From NCBI GenBank assembly GCA_963931865.1, contig OZ007510.1:13912471-13976470 (forward strand): a stretch of DNA of 64,000 nt. Reading direction: 5' to 3'. The position numbers and the translations under genes are program-made. This DNA comes from Axinella damicornis. Lineage: Eukaryota > Porifera > Demospongiae > Axinellida > Axinellidae. The notes below the pieces were generated by a model that was not told where the DNA came from, made no database searches, and saw only the letters and a program-made list of their open reading frames with translations. Of this stretch, positions 1-11,077 are shown in pieces (the stretch's first letter is position 1; each line of letters begins with the position of its first letter).

Positions 1-596
1 TAGTGATCACGGTGGTGTAGTCAGAATTTCTGTAAGCCAAGCCTAAGTACTCAAACATTATTTATTTCTGCTTTGTTGACGAGGGGCAACCGCACTCCTG
101 GTAGCCGCGTTGCAACCGGTTGCAGCTCGACGATAGCGCATAGGTATTGCAACACATTCCAATTAACGCACATGCCACGTGAGGACCATGAGCGCTCGCG
201 TCGATCGATTGAGCTGAGTCAGCAATGGCGGCCCAAGGAGATCGAGAAGACAAGAAACTTGTTATACAGCGCTCACAACTTCGCCAGCACGGTGAGTTTT
301 GGCATGTAAGCGTCAGTGAACGGCAGAAACTTCGCGTGCCTTTCCTAAGAACGGTACTGCCACCGGAAGTCGGAGAGAGCGCTCGAGCAATGGCGTCCAC
401 GACGAGACAAAAGCGCTCATATCTCCACCACCAAGGTGAGTTTCAGCTCCAAAATTGTACGGTTGGGACAGTGCATGATAGCGATCATGAAGGTGTAGTC
501 AGAATCTTCGTACGCCATTCCTATCACTCGAACGAATTATTTACATTATATTACATTATATTACATTACGCGGCACAATTTTCTCTATACCAGGAG
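1..596 (+). other. Two similar half-units with possible first exons
   Basis: Positions 1-60 and about 478-540 are diverged copies of one another, so this stretch looks like a decayed duplication with a period near 475 bp. Each half holds an ATG followed by a short open stretch and a good splice donor: 225-291 (starts MAAQGDREDKK, then GTGAG) and 390-435 (starts MASTTRQKR, then GTGAG). They could be alternative first exons of a gene whose later exons I cannot find, or chance ORFs in repeat DNA. I recognise no family. Confidence 0.25.
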
Positions 597-1085
597 TGTA
601 ATTACGTATTGTTGCTAAGTGATCGTTTAAGTGCGCATGCGTACAAACATGAAAATGGCGTGACAAATGAAGCCATAGTTATTGAGTGGGCAGCTGCAGC
701 CGCCTGGTGAAGACTTGGAGTTTGCGAAAAAGCGATGGGCTGGTGCACTGCTCGGTGTAAAATGCTGCTGTTTCGTGCGAAAACCATCATGAGGGATTGA
801 GGCGACGTTGAGCTAGCCCGTCTGAAAGAAGAAAGAAAGAAGAAGAAGAAGAAGAAGAAAGAAAAACAATTTGCTCGTTTTGTGAGTACCTGGTGTGGTA
901 CTTTCGCGACGGTTTTTCGCGATGTGAGGAGTCTTGTTGGTCATGAAAACACTCGAAGATGAACGGTATGTTGTTATAAAGGCTTATAAGTGTACCGTTT
1001 CTGAGATTTGGAGAGATTTTTTTGTATTAGCATATATTGCGTGTACGTCGTATCCCTACATACAGAGTCTACCGACTCTGTGATG
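597..1085 (+). repeat. Long inverted-repeat unit, copy 1
   Basis: This roughly 485-bp unit starts near GTTGCTAAGTGATCG and ends at the ACTCTGTGAT stretch near 1082. It recurs inverted at about 2352-2835 and again in direct orientation at about 3795-4257. An AAGAAG-rich microsatellite (about 825-865) is shared by the copies and varies in length. Copies 1 and 2 face each other around a transposon-protein remnant (1151-1420), so together they may be the ends of one roughly 2.2-kb element with very long terminal inverted repeats. Confidence 0.8.
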
Positions 1086-1150
1086 CTCATTGCAACGTGT
1101 ACCAACACTCCTTATCCACAACCCAGCACAGAGCATAGGCTCATCAACAG

Positions 1151-1420
1151 CACTACACCATCCTTGCATGCGAGCCTCTTCATGCTCTCAAAGGGCATCT
1201 TCACAACCTCTTTCAAGAACTGCTGTGTATTCTACTTGATGCTGAATGCAAGAATCTGCTCACAACCCAGGTGTCAAAAGAGAAGGTAACCGGAGCTGCA
1301 ACAGCCATCTTTGCCCTTACACTATTCAAGGACAAAGGCAACCATGACCTCACCCTTTTGATGGACAGCATCGTCCAAGTCTCACGTACTCCCCAGACTG
1401 TGAGCGAACCCCATGAAGTA
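1151..1420 (+). pseudogene. Remnant of a transposon-encoded protein
   Basis: One frame reads ...CEPLHALKGHLHNLF...VTGAATAIFALTLF... The PLHxLKGH motif resembles, from memory, proteins encoded by DNA transposons in marine invertebrates, but I cannot name the superfamily. The open stretch is only about 90 codons, has no clear start, and runs into unrelated sequence after about 1420. It sits between inverted unit copies 1 and 2, which fits an internal remnant of a composite element. A host exon is the alternative. Confidence 0.4.
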
Positions 1421-1601
1421 TCCTCCGCTTATACAACTGGTTTTGCCCTGTGCAGTTGGTATATGATGCGTATACGTATACATGTGATGTATGCAAATAA
1501 TTATGTGCATGCAATGTTGCACTACTCTCACAGGCCAGGTGTGTGCAGTTTGTATACATGTGTGTGCATAAGGTACGTAAGGCGGGGCTATTCCGACGGT
1601 G

Positions 1602-1761
1602 GGGTAATTCTGATAGTTGGCTGCCTTTGTTACCAGACAAAGTTTGGTAATTCTTCTGTAGTACCGCAGGGTAGGTTGAGCGCCAGCCTACCCTGTGGTA
1701 CCACAGAAGAATTACCAAACTTTGTCTGGTAACAAAGGCAGCCAACTATCGGAATTACCTT
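1602..1761. mobile_element. Near-perfect hairpin element
   Basis: The left arm (about 1603-1676) and right arm (about 1687-1761) are almost perfect reverse complements of about 72 bp around a loop of roughly 10 bp (GGTTGAGCGCC region). The arms contain GGTAATTCT and TTGTTACCAGACAAAG. The right end reads ATTACCTTA. It looks like a fold-back miniature transposon; no target duplication is clear. 1762-2351 contains two direct copies of a 49-bp unit near 2198-2276 (CACATGTAAATGTC) and nothing else I recognise. Confidence 0.7.
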
Positions 1762-2351
1762 ATGTGTGCTCTATTATTATGCTGTGAGTGTACATGTACA
1801 TGTATAGGTAAAGATTGACATTGCTGCACCTCTGGAAATTGTAGTTCCGCTTCTTTTCCAGCGAGCTCACCATCTCCAAACCGTGGCACCTTGCTCGGAC
1901 GTTCGCTCATGTCCCTCAGAATGCCGGCTAGAGACTACAGAATGCCTCCGCTTCGGCGTGCATTTTACACGTGATCGTGTAGCTAAGTATAGCTTTACTA
2001 ACTAACCGTTAAAATGTTGACCATGCAAGGGAATAATGTTGGCGGTGGGATACCGTCGAGTCGACGTTTTCGAAGGTGAAGGTCTGGCGGCCGCCGCCTG
2101 CGTGGTCATGAGGGTCGTAGGTGAAACAGAAGCATTCACCGAGCACCTCAATGGGGTAAATTTAGTTTAGGTGCGCATTAATTGGGAATGTATTCACATG
2201 TAAATGTCCTTCAGCAAGGGGGTGACACCATAGATCACATGTAAATGTCGTTCAGCAAGGGGGTGACACCATAGATAAGTGGTATATTATCTATGGGAGA
2301 CACTCCAATAGATGCCGTAGTCAGAGCTGCCACCGGGCTTATCGGCGAGTC

Positions 2352-4257
2352 TTGAGTATCACAGAGTCGGTAGACTCTGTATGTAGGGATACGACGTACA
2401 CGCAATATATGCTAATACAAAAGAATCTCTCCAAATCTCAGAAACGGTACACTTACAAGCCTTTATAACCACATACCGTTCATCTTCGAGTGTTTTCATG
2501 ACCAACAAGACTCCTCGCGTCGCGAAAAACCGTCGCGAAAGTACCCCACCAGGTACTCGCAAAACAGGCAAATTGTTTTTCTTTCTTCTTCTTTCTTTCT
2601 TTCAGACGGGCTAGCTCAACGTCGCCTCAATCCCTCATGATGGTTTTCGCACGAAACAGCAGCATTTCACACCGAGCAGTGCACCAGCCCATCGCTTTTT
2701 GGCAACCTCCAGGTCTTCACCAGGCGGCTACAGCTGCCCACTCAACAACTATGGCTTCATTTGTCACGCCATTTTCATGTTTGTACGCATGCGCACTTAA
2801 ACGATCACTTAGCAACGATACGTAATTATTATTCAAGATCGCTGAATTAGAAGTGCCTTGCGCTGTTGTGTTACCGTAACTAGACTGAGGTAAATTCTCT
2901 GTGCTATATATGTTACTAGACTGTGTTCTGTGAGAGGGGTGAATGCCTATCTAAAGACTCAACAATGTGTCACTACTACTATCTGGTATAGCTATTTTAC
3001 CTACAATCAATCAATCAATCAAAATTTTATGTCACTTGCATAAAAGCAACCAGCCTGGGGAGGCTTATGAGACAGGGTATTTATCAACATGATAATATTA
3101 TGTGATATAATCGGATAGTTTACAAATGCATAAAAATTTTGTGGTTTGCAAGAATAATATAATACAAGTAATAAAAAACATTTGAAAATGTAACAGGATG
3201 TAGGGATACCAGAACGGCAAAAAGTAAGGAAACAAGGCAGGGATGATCGCACAAAACAGTGAAGTATACAACCCCCCCTACAGAGATCTTTTCCCATATA
3301 CGTGTATAATGAAAAAAGATATGTAGGGGGATTGTATACTTCACTGTTTTGTGCGATCATCCCTGCCTTGTTTCCTTACTTTTTTCCGTTCTGGTATCCC
3401 TACATCCTGTTACATTTTCAAATGTTTTTTATTACTTGTTTATGTCTTTTTTTTTAGCAGCAGCGCATCACAGAGCAGAAGTCGGTGTCCTCACAAGTAG
3501 TAGGAGTCCTTTCTTTGGTATATGGACAATATTGACTCCGGTATTCACGTTGGCTGAAGAATCAGACCCAAGTCAACCCTTTTCTGGATGGATACTAAGG
3601 CAGTAATCCCTGTCTGAACTCTGAAGACCATTAGCTATACCAGAAGTAGCAAGATTTATAAAGTCTTTAGATAGGCATTCAGCCCTCTCACAGAACACAG
3701 TAGGTAGTAACATACACAAAGTAACAAGAGTTTAGAATTTACCTCAACACAACGGCCCGGCGCAAGACACTTCTAATTCAGCGATCTTGAGTAATAATTA
3801 CGTTCGTTGCTAAGTGATCGCGCATGTGTACAAACGAGAAAATGGCGTGACTAAAGAAGCCATAGTTATTGAGTGGGCAGCTGCAGCCGCCTGGTGAAAA
3901 CTTGGAGGTTGTGAAAAAGCGATGGCCAGGTGCACTACTCGGTGTAAAATGCTGCTGTTTCGTGCGAAAACCATCATGAGAGATTGAGGCGACGTAGAGC
4001 TAGCCCGTCTGAAGAAGAAGAAAGAAGAAGAAAGAAAAACAATTTGCCCGTTTTGCGAGTTCCTGGTGTGGTACTTTCGCGACGGTTTTTCGCGACGCGA
4101 GGAGTCTTGTTGGTCATGAAAACACTCGAAAATGAACGGTATGTGGTTATAAAGGCTTATAAGTGTACCGTTTCTGAGATTTGGAGAGATTCTTTTGTAT
4201 TAGCATATATTGCGTGTACGTCGTATCCCTACATACAGAGTCTACCGACTCTGTGAT
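2352..4257. repeat. Giant imperfect palindrome (about 1.9 kb)
   Basis: The sequence reads as its own reverse complement around a centre near 3302. Unit copy 2 (about 2352-2835, minus) faces copy 3 (about 3795-4257, plus). Inside these, 2836-3000 matches the reverse complement of about 3635-3795, and the centre is the 3160-3440 hairpin. Only the segments at about 3000-3160 and 3441-3635 fail to pair. The several short ORFs here are repeat sequence read in different frames. It is either a fold-back transposon or an inverted duplication. Confidence 0.8.
3160..3440. mobile_element. Hairpin element A with about 135-bp arms
   Basis: The left arm (about 3160-3295) and right arm (about 3310-3440) are nearly perfect reverse complements; both contain TGTAACAGGATGTAGGGATA or its complement. 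A second, independently diverged hairpin of the same kind lies at 4740-5010, and one arm alone (diverged) is found near 52915-52990. Recurrence at separate places indicates a mobile fold-back element. Confidence 0.75.
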
Positions 4258-4299
4258 AGCTAATATACATGCTGTGGGATGTGCTGGGAGGTGTGGATA

Positions 4300-4580
4300 C
4301 AGAGGCAGCCTACATGAAGGACAGACAGCCTTCCACTGGCACCCCTCTCGGAATACCAGAGGACAGACTACATGAAGGACGGACAAGCCTTCCCCTGGCA
4401 CCCCTCTCGGAGTACCAGAGGACAGACTACAAGTACGACGGACAAGCCTTCCCCTGGTGCCCCTCTCGGAGCACCAGAGGACAGACTACATGAAGGACAG
4501 ACAAGCCTTCCCCTGGTGTACCCTTCTCGGGATGCCAGAGGACAGACTACATGTAGGACAGACGAAGCCTCCCCCATACA
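4300..4580 (+). repeat. Minisatellite, about 60-bp unit, about 4.5 copies
   Basis: Tandem copies of a unit containing GGACAGACTACATGAAGGA and CTTCCCCTGGCACCCCTCTC. The unit length is close to a multiple of three, so several frames stay open, but the translations are simple repeats. I see no gene. Confidence 0.8.
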
Positions 4581-4604
4581 TGTATACTACTTCAGCTCAG
4601 GGAG

Positions 4605-5010
4605 CACTGGCTTAGTATCCATCCAGAAAAGGGTTGGCTTTTGAGATGCTTGGGTCTGATTCTTCAGCCATTGCTGGCAGTGTAAATGCCAGAGTCCAGT
4701 ATGCATGTGCCTGATGCTAAAAAAAAGAAGACATAAACAAGTAATAAAAAACATTTAAAATGTAACAGGATGTAGGGATACCAGAACCGCAAAAAGTAAG
4801 GAAACAAGGTAGGGATGATCACACAAAACAGTGAAGTATACAATCCCCCTACATATCTTTTTTCATTATACACATATTATGGAAAAAGATCTCTGTAGGG
4901 GGTTGTATACTTCACTGTTTTGTGTGATCATCCCTACCTTGTTTCCTTACTTTTTGCGGTTCTGGTATCCCTACATCCTGTTACATTTTAAATGTTTTTT
5001 ATTACTTGTA
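4605..5010. repeat. Inverted partner of 3310-3605 plus hairpin B
   Basis: 4605-4740 is a diverged reverse complement of about 3450-3605 (shared GGTTGGC/TCAACCC and CAGAAGAATCAGACC-like blocks), and 4740-5010 is a hairpin like the one at 3160-3440. A second palindromic relation is therefore superimposed on the 2352-4257 palindrome. 5011-5906 holds no gene I recognise, only a short CA-rich tract near 5373-5400. Confidence 0.7.
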
Positions 5011-5911
5011 CTATAGAGTGGTATCACTACGCATTCTTTCGTATACTATGGTTGGTCGGCTGAAGTACAGCGCAGTCAAACGGTCAAGAATCACTTTGCG
5101 ATGCGGTCAAGTGGTCAAGCAGCAAAAAATCTAGATTTCTTGACCCCGGTCGCAGCTCTGACTATGGTGTCAATGGAAGTGTCACCCCTTTGTGCAGTAT
5201 GGTGATGAATCAGTTTGCTCATGGCGTAGCTTGGTGTTGTGGGCCAGACATCCACTGGGGCATCAGTTCACCTTGTGCACAGGGGGGAACCTGGGAACAG
5301 GGCTAACACGTATCCACTAGCATTCCAGTGACTTCCACCAAATTGTGTCTAGCGACTAGACATTTCACACATGCACACACACACATGCACACACACACAC
5401 TACCATCTATTATCTGCACAGCTCAAGTATCAAACAAGTCGCATCCTCACTCGTGGTAGTGCAACCTACACATAGAGCAAACTCACCTTTTAGCTCAAGT
5501 CTTATTGTGGACACTTCAGCAGGCTCTGACTGCATCCACAAGCTTGCCTTGTTCCCAGGCTGCTCATGGGAGGCTAGCTTACAGCTCAACATTGCATGAC
5601 ATCACATAGTGCCAAAGACAGTCCAAGCGAGCAGTGGTACATGGCCGATGGGAAATATTTAAGTTCACCACTGAGGTTAGTTTCAACACGAGTTATTCGA
5701 CGGTGTCAGCGCATGACGACAATCACAACCTGTTCAACAGGTTTTGTTTTACTTCACACTACCAGGAGTGTAGCAATGTGTAGGCCAGCTGTGAAGTCAG
5801 TGCTACGTATAGCAATAATGCTTTCTGACACCAACATCCAGTTGAATACTGTAATAGGATACAATGTCATGTAGTACCAGGCCAGGCATTCTCTCCCTCT
5901 CAGTGCAGTGT

Positions 5912-6232
5912 CAGGGCCGGCGCCATAGGGGCAGCCAGGGCGGCCATGGCCGTCCCCCTTTTTGGCCCCATTTCAAAGAAATGGCAATACCTTCAAGCCT
6001 AGATATGTATGTACCCCGTGCAGTTCAATTCCCTTGGTCAGCGCTGTGATAGCACTTGACGTACTCCAGTCATCGATTCTTAGTTAGTCTTGTTAATAAA
6101 TTCTCTTTGCGTATAATATTATGCAGACTCAGCAATGGCATCTGTTTCTCACCCTAGTTCTGGGCCTACCATTGAAACTATCATGGGCCTTAGCACTGCC
6201 GCACCACTTCAATAAAGCTGGCGCCGGCCCTG
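5912..6232. mobile_element. CAGGG-ended miniature transposon, 5-bp TSD
   Basis: This 321-bp element begins CAGGGCCGGCGCCA and ends with the matching inverted GGCGCCGGCCCTG. It is flanked by the 5-bp direct repeat AGTGT (5907-5911 and 6233-6237). It encodes no transposase, so it is non-autonomous. The ends resemble hAT-type elements, but the 5-bp duplication is shorter than the usual 8 bp for hAT. Related elements lie at 38661-39102 and 39538-40039. Confidence 0.85.
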
Positions 6233-6278
6233 AGTGTTCTGTAATCTTGAGGTAAAAGTATTGTCTTTCCACCTGCAG

Positions 6279-6403
6279 AAGGCACTCCTGTGTTTGGTCC
6301 TTTTGCCAACATCGCCCACGGCAACTCCTCCACCCTGGCAGACAAGATTGCCTTGAAGCTTGAGGCAGAGCTAGTGGCCAGCTGCACCCGGGGAAGGACT
6401 GTC
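6279..6403 (+). pseudogene. MTHFD1-like exon (formate-THF ligase domain)
   Basis: Between a splice acceptor (ACCTGCAG, to 6278) and donor (GTAAGT, 6404) one frame reads [18 protein letters not shown] followed by [13 protein letters not shown]. This is the conserved [12 protein letters not shown] region of the 10-formyltetrahydrofolate synthetase domain of MTHFD1-type enzymes, which ligate formate to tetrahydrofolate. Two or three residues usually found just before GPFANIA are missing. The VTEAGFG-like stretch that normally follows is absent, and no neighbouring MTHFD1 exon was found. It may be an isolated captured or decayed exon, or one exon of a gene whose other exons I missed. 6404-7112 shows nothing else I can support. 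Confidence 0.6.
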
Positions 6404-7498
6404 GTAAGTTTCAGCAGTACACTCCTCTGGTTTATGATATGAGTTAGGCATTGTGTACTGAAAACGAAAATGACATACTTTTACTTCTTTGATTCAAGGA
6501 GGACCCCAAATTATTAATGAATTTACCAGCTGTTCAATTGTGTCTTCGTTGAGACTGGAACCTTGACTATACTGTAGCCAAGAGCGCATAAGTAGATCGC
6601 CCCCCTTATGCGCTCTTGACTGTAGCCTACAGTGTAAATGAGTATTCTATGGACATGTATAACTGTATTCATTGTATATTCTATTCAGAGCTCATCAAGT
6701 GTGACTAGGTGTGCTTGATGTGTGCTGGGAGGCTATGATTGTGTAGAATCCATGTGGAAATTGTGCTGCATGTGTGTACAAGGCCATTCTACATTTTTTA
6801 AAATAAATGGGATGGGACTGAGGCTGGTTAATGGCATTTCCTCTTGTTTCTTAGGTTTTTCGTGAGGTGCATGGAATGTGACAGGCCATCACTAAATCCC
6901 CTAGAATTTTGGGGAAATTTTTTTTGCCCCTAGTCCTATTTTGGTTTGAATGGTCTCATTTGCCTGTCACCAGCTCTAGTTAATAGGTGTCGTATTACTC
7001 CAAGAGTTCATGATGACATCATCGTCATTGCGGCAGAGGCAATAATGATGATGGCATCATGTGCTATCGATCACACTGTTATCATTAATTTATTCCACAA
7101 AATCTACTTCAGGTGGTGCTCATGATCAGTTAGAAGGCATAGAGCTGTACTTACGGCTGAAGGACTTCCTGGAGAAGCACTTGGAGGCCATCCGACCTGT
7201 ACGTTCAACTAGCTATATGGGCTGTACACCAGTACATGGCAGTATTACATGGTTCTCACTTGTGTATGAGGAAGCTCAGGGAGATTTCCACAGGAAATCA
7301 CAACAGATCATGAATTGTACGTATGAGTTCAAAATTTCATGTGCGGGTCTTGAGCCTGGATCATCCATTCTAGTTTGGAGTTTCTTAATGACGAAGGATC
7401 CATAGCAGAGAGTGCTAATGTTAGGTGTACACGAGATCACAACGGCAGAACAGCTTCAAAAAGTGAAGAGGCGTTACTACATGTAGCAGATCACACTA

Positions 7499-7605
7499 GC
7501 ACACACCACACACATGCACACACTCAGCACATACACACCCACACCACACACATGCACACATGCACGAACATATACACACACACATTCATACACACACGCA
7601 CAGTG
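7499..7605 (+). repeat. CA-rich microsatellite
   Basis: Imperfect CACA/CACATG-rich tract inside the CUL1-like intron. ORFs across it are low complexity. Confidence 0.8.
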
Positions 7606-7863
7606 ATACTTCAGGGGTCGAAATAACATGTGGACACCTGTACAGACAATGACCACCCATAAATGCAAGCATGACCTAATGTGTGAATCAGCCAATTTTT
7701 TTCTTTGTGCTATAGTCAAACAAATTACACTGAGTTTGAATGTAGCTTGGCGAACACACTTTCATGATCTTTTGATTTGTTTTTTTATGGTGATTCGTAT
7801 GACCTCACATATATTGTAAATGACCAATCTATAATATAGGACATGTATTCCTTATTTCGACCT

Positions 7864-7868
<5 letters not shown>

Positions 7869-7950
<82 letters not shown>
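7869..7950 (+). repeat. (CA)n microsatellite next to a splice acceptor
   Basis: About 41 uninterrupted CA units end directly in AG|GATGGAGAG, which is where the second CUL1-like exon begins. The repeat therefore occupies the place of the polypyrimidine tract and acceptor. Confidence 0.95.
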
Positions 7951-7952
<2 letters not shown>

Positions 7953-8117
7953 ATGGAGAGGACCTAGGCGGAGTTGGTGCTGAAGTTCTACACAAGTGTA
8001 TGGGAGGAGTATCAGTTCTCCAGCCGGGTCCTCAATGGCATATGTATGTACCTTAACCGCCACTGGGTGAAGAGGGAGAATGACGAGGGGAAGAAAGACA
8101 TCTATGACATCTATTCT

Positions 8118-10460
8118 GTGAGGAAGGGAGGTGGGAGGGGGTGGGAGGGAGGTGGGGGAGTGTACAGAAGAGCAGCACCCCGAGCTCACCTGCACCTCCA
8201 GTATCTTATATTAGACAGCTTACTATATTGGTATACGCACACATAGAATGTACCTCGTGCAGAACATGTATGAGCATTTTATGCAAAGCGGAACAAAAAT
8301 ATTGTGGGATACGTACCTCCACTCTTGGGGTCTCCTGTGCATAAGCTCACCTCTGGTGAAGAAGTTCCCTAGAACAACACTCGGATGCACTTTGCCTATC
8401 CTACTCAGTCATCTCTGTTTGTGTTGTCCTGTCGTCTGTCATCTCGCTGTTGAACAGTCTATACCTCTGGGCTAGTCATCGTTTTCTGTCCCATCACAGA
8501 CACAGAGCGTCTTGTGCTGGGTAAATAATGTACAGTGTATAAACCTTACAATTCCTGGAATATCCACTAATCCAATTAAGCTGGAGCTGGGGACACTGAT
8601 TGTTTTCTGTTATTCTGATGTAGGGTTACCAGGAAATGTACCTATCAAAACAGCACCAGTTCCTAGTACATGTTTACAAAATACACTTAGTTCAGAATGC
8701 TAGCAGTTGATGCCTATTTCCTGGAGTTCTCTGGAAATTCAGCTTGTGGCTGGTTGATGATGCCTTTTCTTGGAATAGTGCTATAGCTGAGGGCTGAAAG
8801 AAATGGGGCATGTGGCATGTGGCGGGTGGTGGACCATTTCCTGGAATAGCTAGTGTATAGTCACACACACTGAATGGCAGCATCAGGTGTGAAAGCATAC
8901 CAGGCTCTCTCCCTGTGAGTGTACGGTTTCCCAATGTCAGTGGAAGCAGTGTTCCCTGAGTGGAAAACCATTTCAGGGACAGTAAAGCATGGGTCTAATG
9001 ACGGCCAAATCCATCCATCTTCAAGTCATGATCAAGCAAAGTCTGGTCTCCAGAGAAAAAGCAATTTACCTTCTATCAGTGATACACTGAAGCACTCGTA
9101 GCATGCCATTTGATTGGGAGAAACTGTTACACAGAGTACGTATGGCTATCTACACTCCTGGTAGGGAAACTTGTGCCGTGTAAATAATCAAATCTCATAG
9201 CTCGGCGTACAGACATACTGACTACACTGAGTTTAGAAGAGCTGTGTAATACTTTCGCTCGTCATGCATGCCTGGGTTGAGGCTAACACCCACACCCAGT
9301 CACTCACTGCCACACCCCCCCTCACCAGTCCTCATCCTCTGCTCCCAGCAGCCCGGTCCAGAGAGGAATCACCCCTATAAACAAAGTACAGAGAGAAAGG
9401 AGAACAGACTGATGTAGTCTCAGTCCCAGACCCAGCATGGATTGCTTTTAGTGGAAGCGATACACACGCTCGATAAACGGTCTAGGAATGAGACTAAGGA
9501 TCATGTTAACCCCTTCTCCCCCACCTCCCTCTCACCTTCTTCCTTCACACTCCTTCTGTGCTGTCCGCCCATTCCCTCTCCACTCTCCCTCCTCCTTCCT
9601 CCGAATGCTTTGGTAGATACCGTGTGGCTCCTAGTTTGCTGAGGAGCAAATTGCTGTAGACCCGAATGGTGTAGTCTATGGGATGGAATTAGGGAGTTGT
9701 ATCAGTCTGCAGGCACAGAGAGGCAAATTTGAATCATTAAGGATTGGACAAATTAAGGCGACAGGGGGGATTTATGGCATACCTTGGTTGATGATACCTA
9801 GGTTGTCATGAACCATATCCGCAGAATTTGCCTGGAGGCTGTCACACATCAAGTGTGTGTGTGCATGTGTGGGGGATCGAGGAAGAACCTGATGGGGTCT
9901 CGAACAACACCAGTACTAGATGACGGTGTACTACATAATTATTGCCTGCAGTGGAATTCTGTATGGGCTTCAAATTGGAACTGGGAGGCCGTACCTCGGA
10001 CATTTTACACCCTATTCACTTCAAATCTGGGATGCAGCCCATCTGCACTGCACTGTGACCAATGGGTTGTTTTTGTCATAGCAACTAGGAACTGCAATTT
10101 AGCGGAATAATGGCTGAAGGGACACTTCAATAGCTTCTTGTCTAGAATCTATTCTACATCAAACATTAGCTATATCTATGGTCCAGGGCCAGGCAGTCAC
10201 TGCAAGGAAGATAGCAGGCATAGTTTTAGCCTTATAGGAGTTCTCACCTCACCCATGGCTGCCAGGGGCCAGGGACAAGTAAACGTCGACAGGAGATCGA
10301 CACCTCACACAATGGTTGTTTTCGTGGCGGCGCGCGGTAAATGCCGGGGAAAACTTGTGGGGAATTCCCGCGACTTACACAAGTTACAGCCGGGGAAATC
10401 CCTGAGAAGTCACGTGTTCGTGAGAAGTTGTCATCATGCTGGTTCATCATGCAGTGGCCC
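8118..10460. other. No gene recognised
   Basis: After the cullin-like exon there is a purine-rich patch (8118-8160), a pyrimidine-rich patch (about 9505-9605) and otherwise unremarkable unique DNA. About 9945-10105 is a single diverged arm of the fold-back element described at 18411-18721. ORFs are short and lack family signatures or consistent splice sites. Confidence 0.6.
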
Positions 10461-11077
10461 TAGTCTCGCAGGCCAGACTCTTTTTCCTGTTTGGGGGTGT
10501 GGCCGGAAGCGCGGAGGGGAAAAAGAGTCTGGTGTCTCTGGGCCGTATTCTGTTACAACGTGGAATGCAATAATTGGTAAAGTCACATGGGATTTGAATT
10601 AACGAGGCGCGCTATAAATGGAAATAAACTATTAGTACAAGTAGTAGGTTGATCAGTGTTCGCTACGGCAAGTAAAAACAGCAATCACATAAAGCGTTGA
10701 AGGCAGCATCCAGTAACAGATAGACTTACCGCTTCCATGATCCAGTAGGCAGACTAACGATCGCGTCATTGCCCTTGAAGTTGAGCCGCTTCAGAGATCA
10801 GAGATGGCTGTCTCGATTCGCTCGGTAGTCTCCGCACGCCTAAGTTGCTCGTGCGCACTAAACGATAGCTTTCTTGACATGATTGAAGTGGAATACTGAC
10901 AGAGATTAAATACTTTTGGTGAAGTCATGTGACAGCTACGATTTCATTGGATCTGCCCACATTCCTGCAGAGGCCACGGAATATGGCCCAGAGACACCAG
11001 ACTCTTTATCCGGCCAATTCCCCTCCGCGCTTCCGGCCACACCCCCAAACCGGAAAAGAGTCTGGCCTGCGAGACTA
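10461..11077. mobile_element. Fold-back element with TAGTCTCG ends (617 bp)
   Basis: It begins TAGTCTCGCAGGCCAGACTC and ends with the complementary GAGTCTGGCCTGCGAGACTA. The arms are about 95 bp (10461-10556 and about 10980-11077) and pair with a few mismatches, including the GGGTGTGGCCGGAAGCGCGG block. The same ends and arm sequence occur in the element at 57963-58534. No clear target duplication remains here (flanks CAGTGGCCC and GGTAAACAG). The ORFs inside are arm sequence and I do not treat them as genes. Confidence 0.8.

Larger units (their letters stand above)
7113..8117 (+). pseudogene. CUL1: CUL1-like gene fragment, two exons
   Basis: Cullin-1 is the scaffold of SCF ubiquitin ligases; its N-terminal repeats bind SKP1/F-box adaptors. 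Exon one (7113-7198, acceptor TTCAG, donor GTACGT) reads GIELYLRLKDFLEKHLEAI. Exon two (7952-8117, donor GTGAGG) reads [20 protein letters not shown], then [20 protein letters not shown]. These match consecutive N-terminal stretches of CUL1, which is about 776 residues overall. The frame after DGEDL at the start of exon two is off by one base from the rest, so a frameshift is present. No later cullin exon (cullin homology or Nedd8 domain) is visible downstream. Identity as CUL1 rather than another cullin is fairly sure; function is doubtful. Confidence 0.75.

Noticed and set aside
10138..10602. 154-codon plus-strand ORF
   Set aside because: Half of it is the inverted arm of the 10461-11077 element, and it has no domain.
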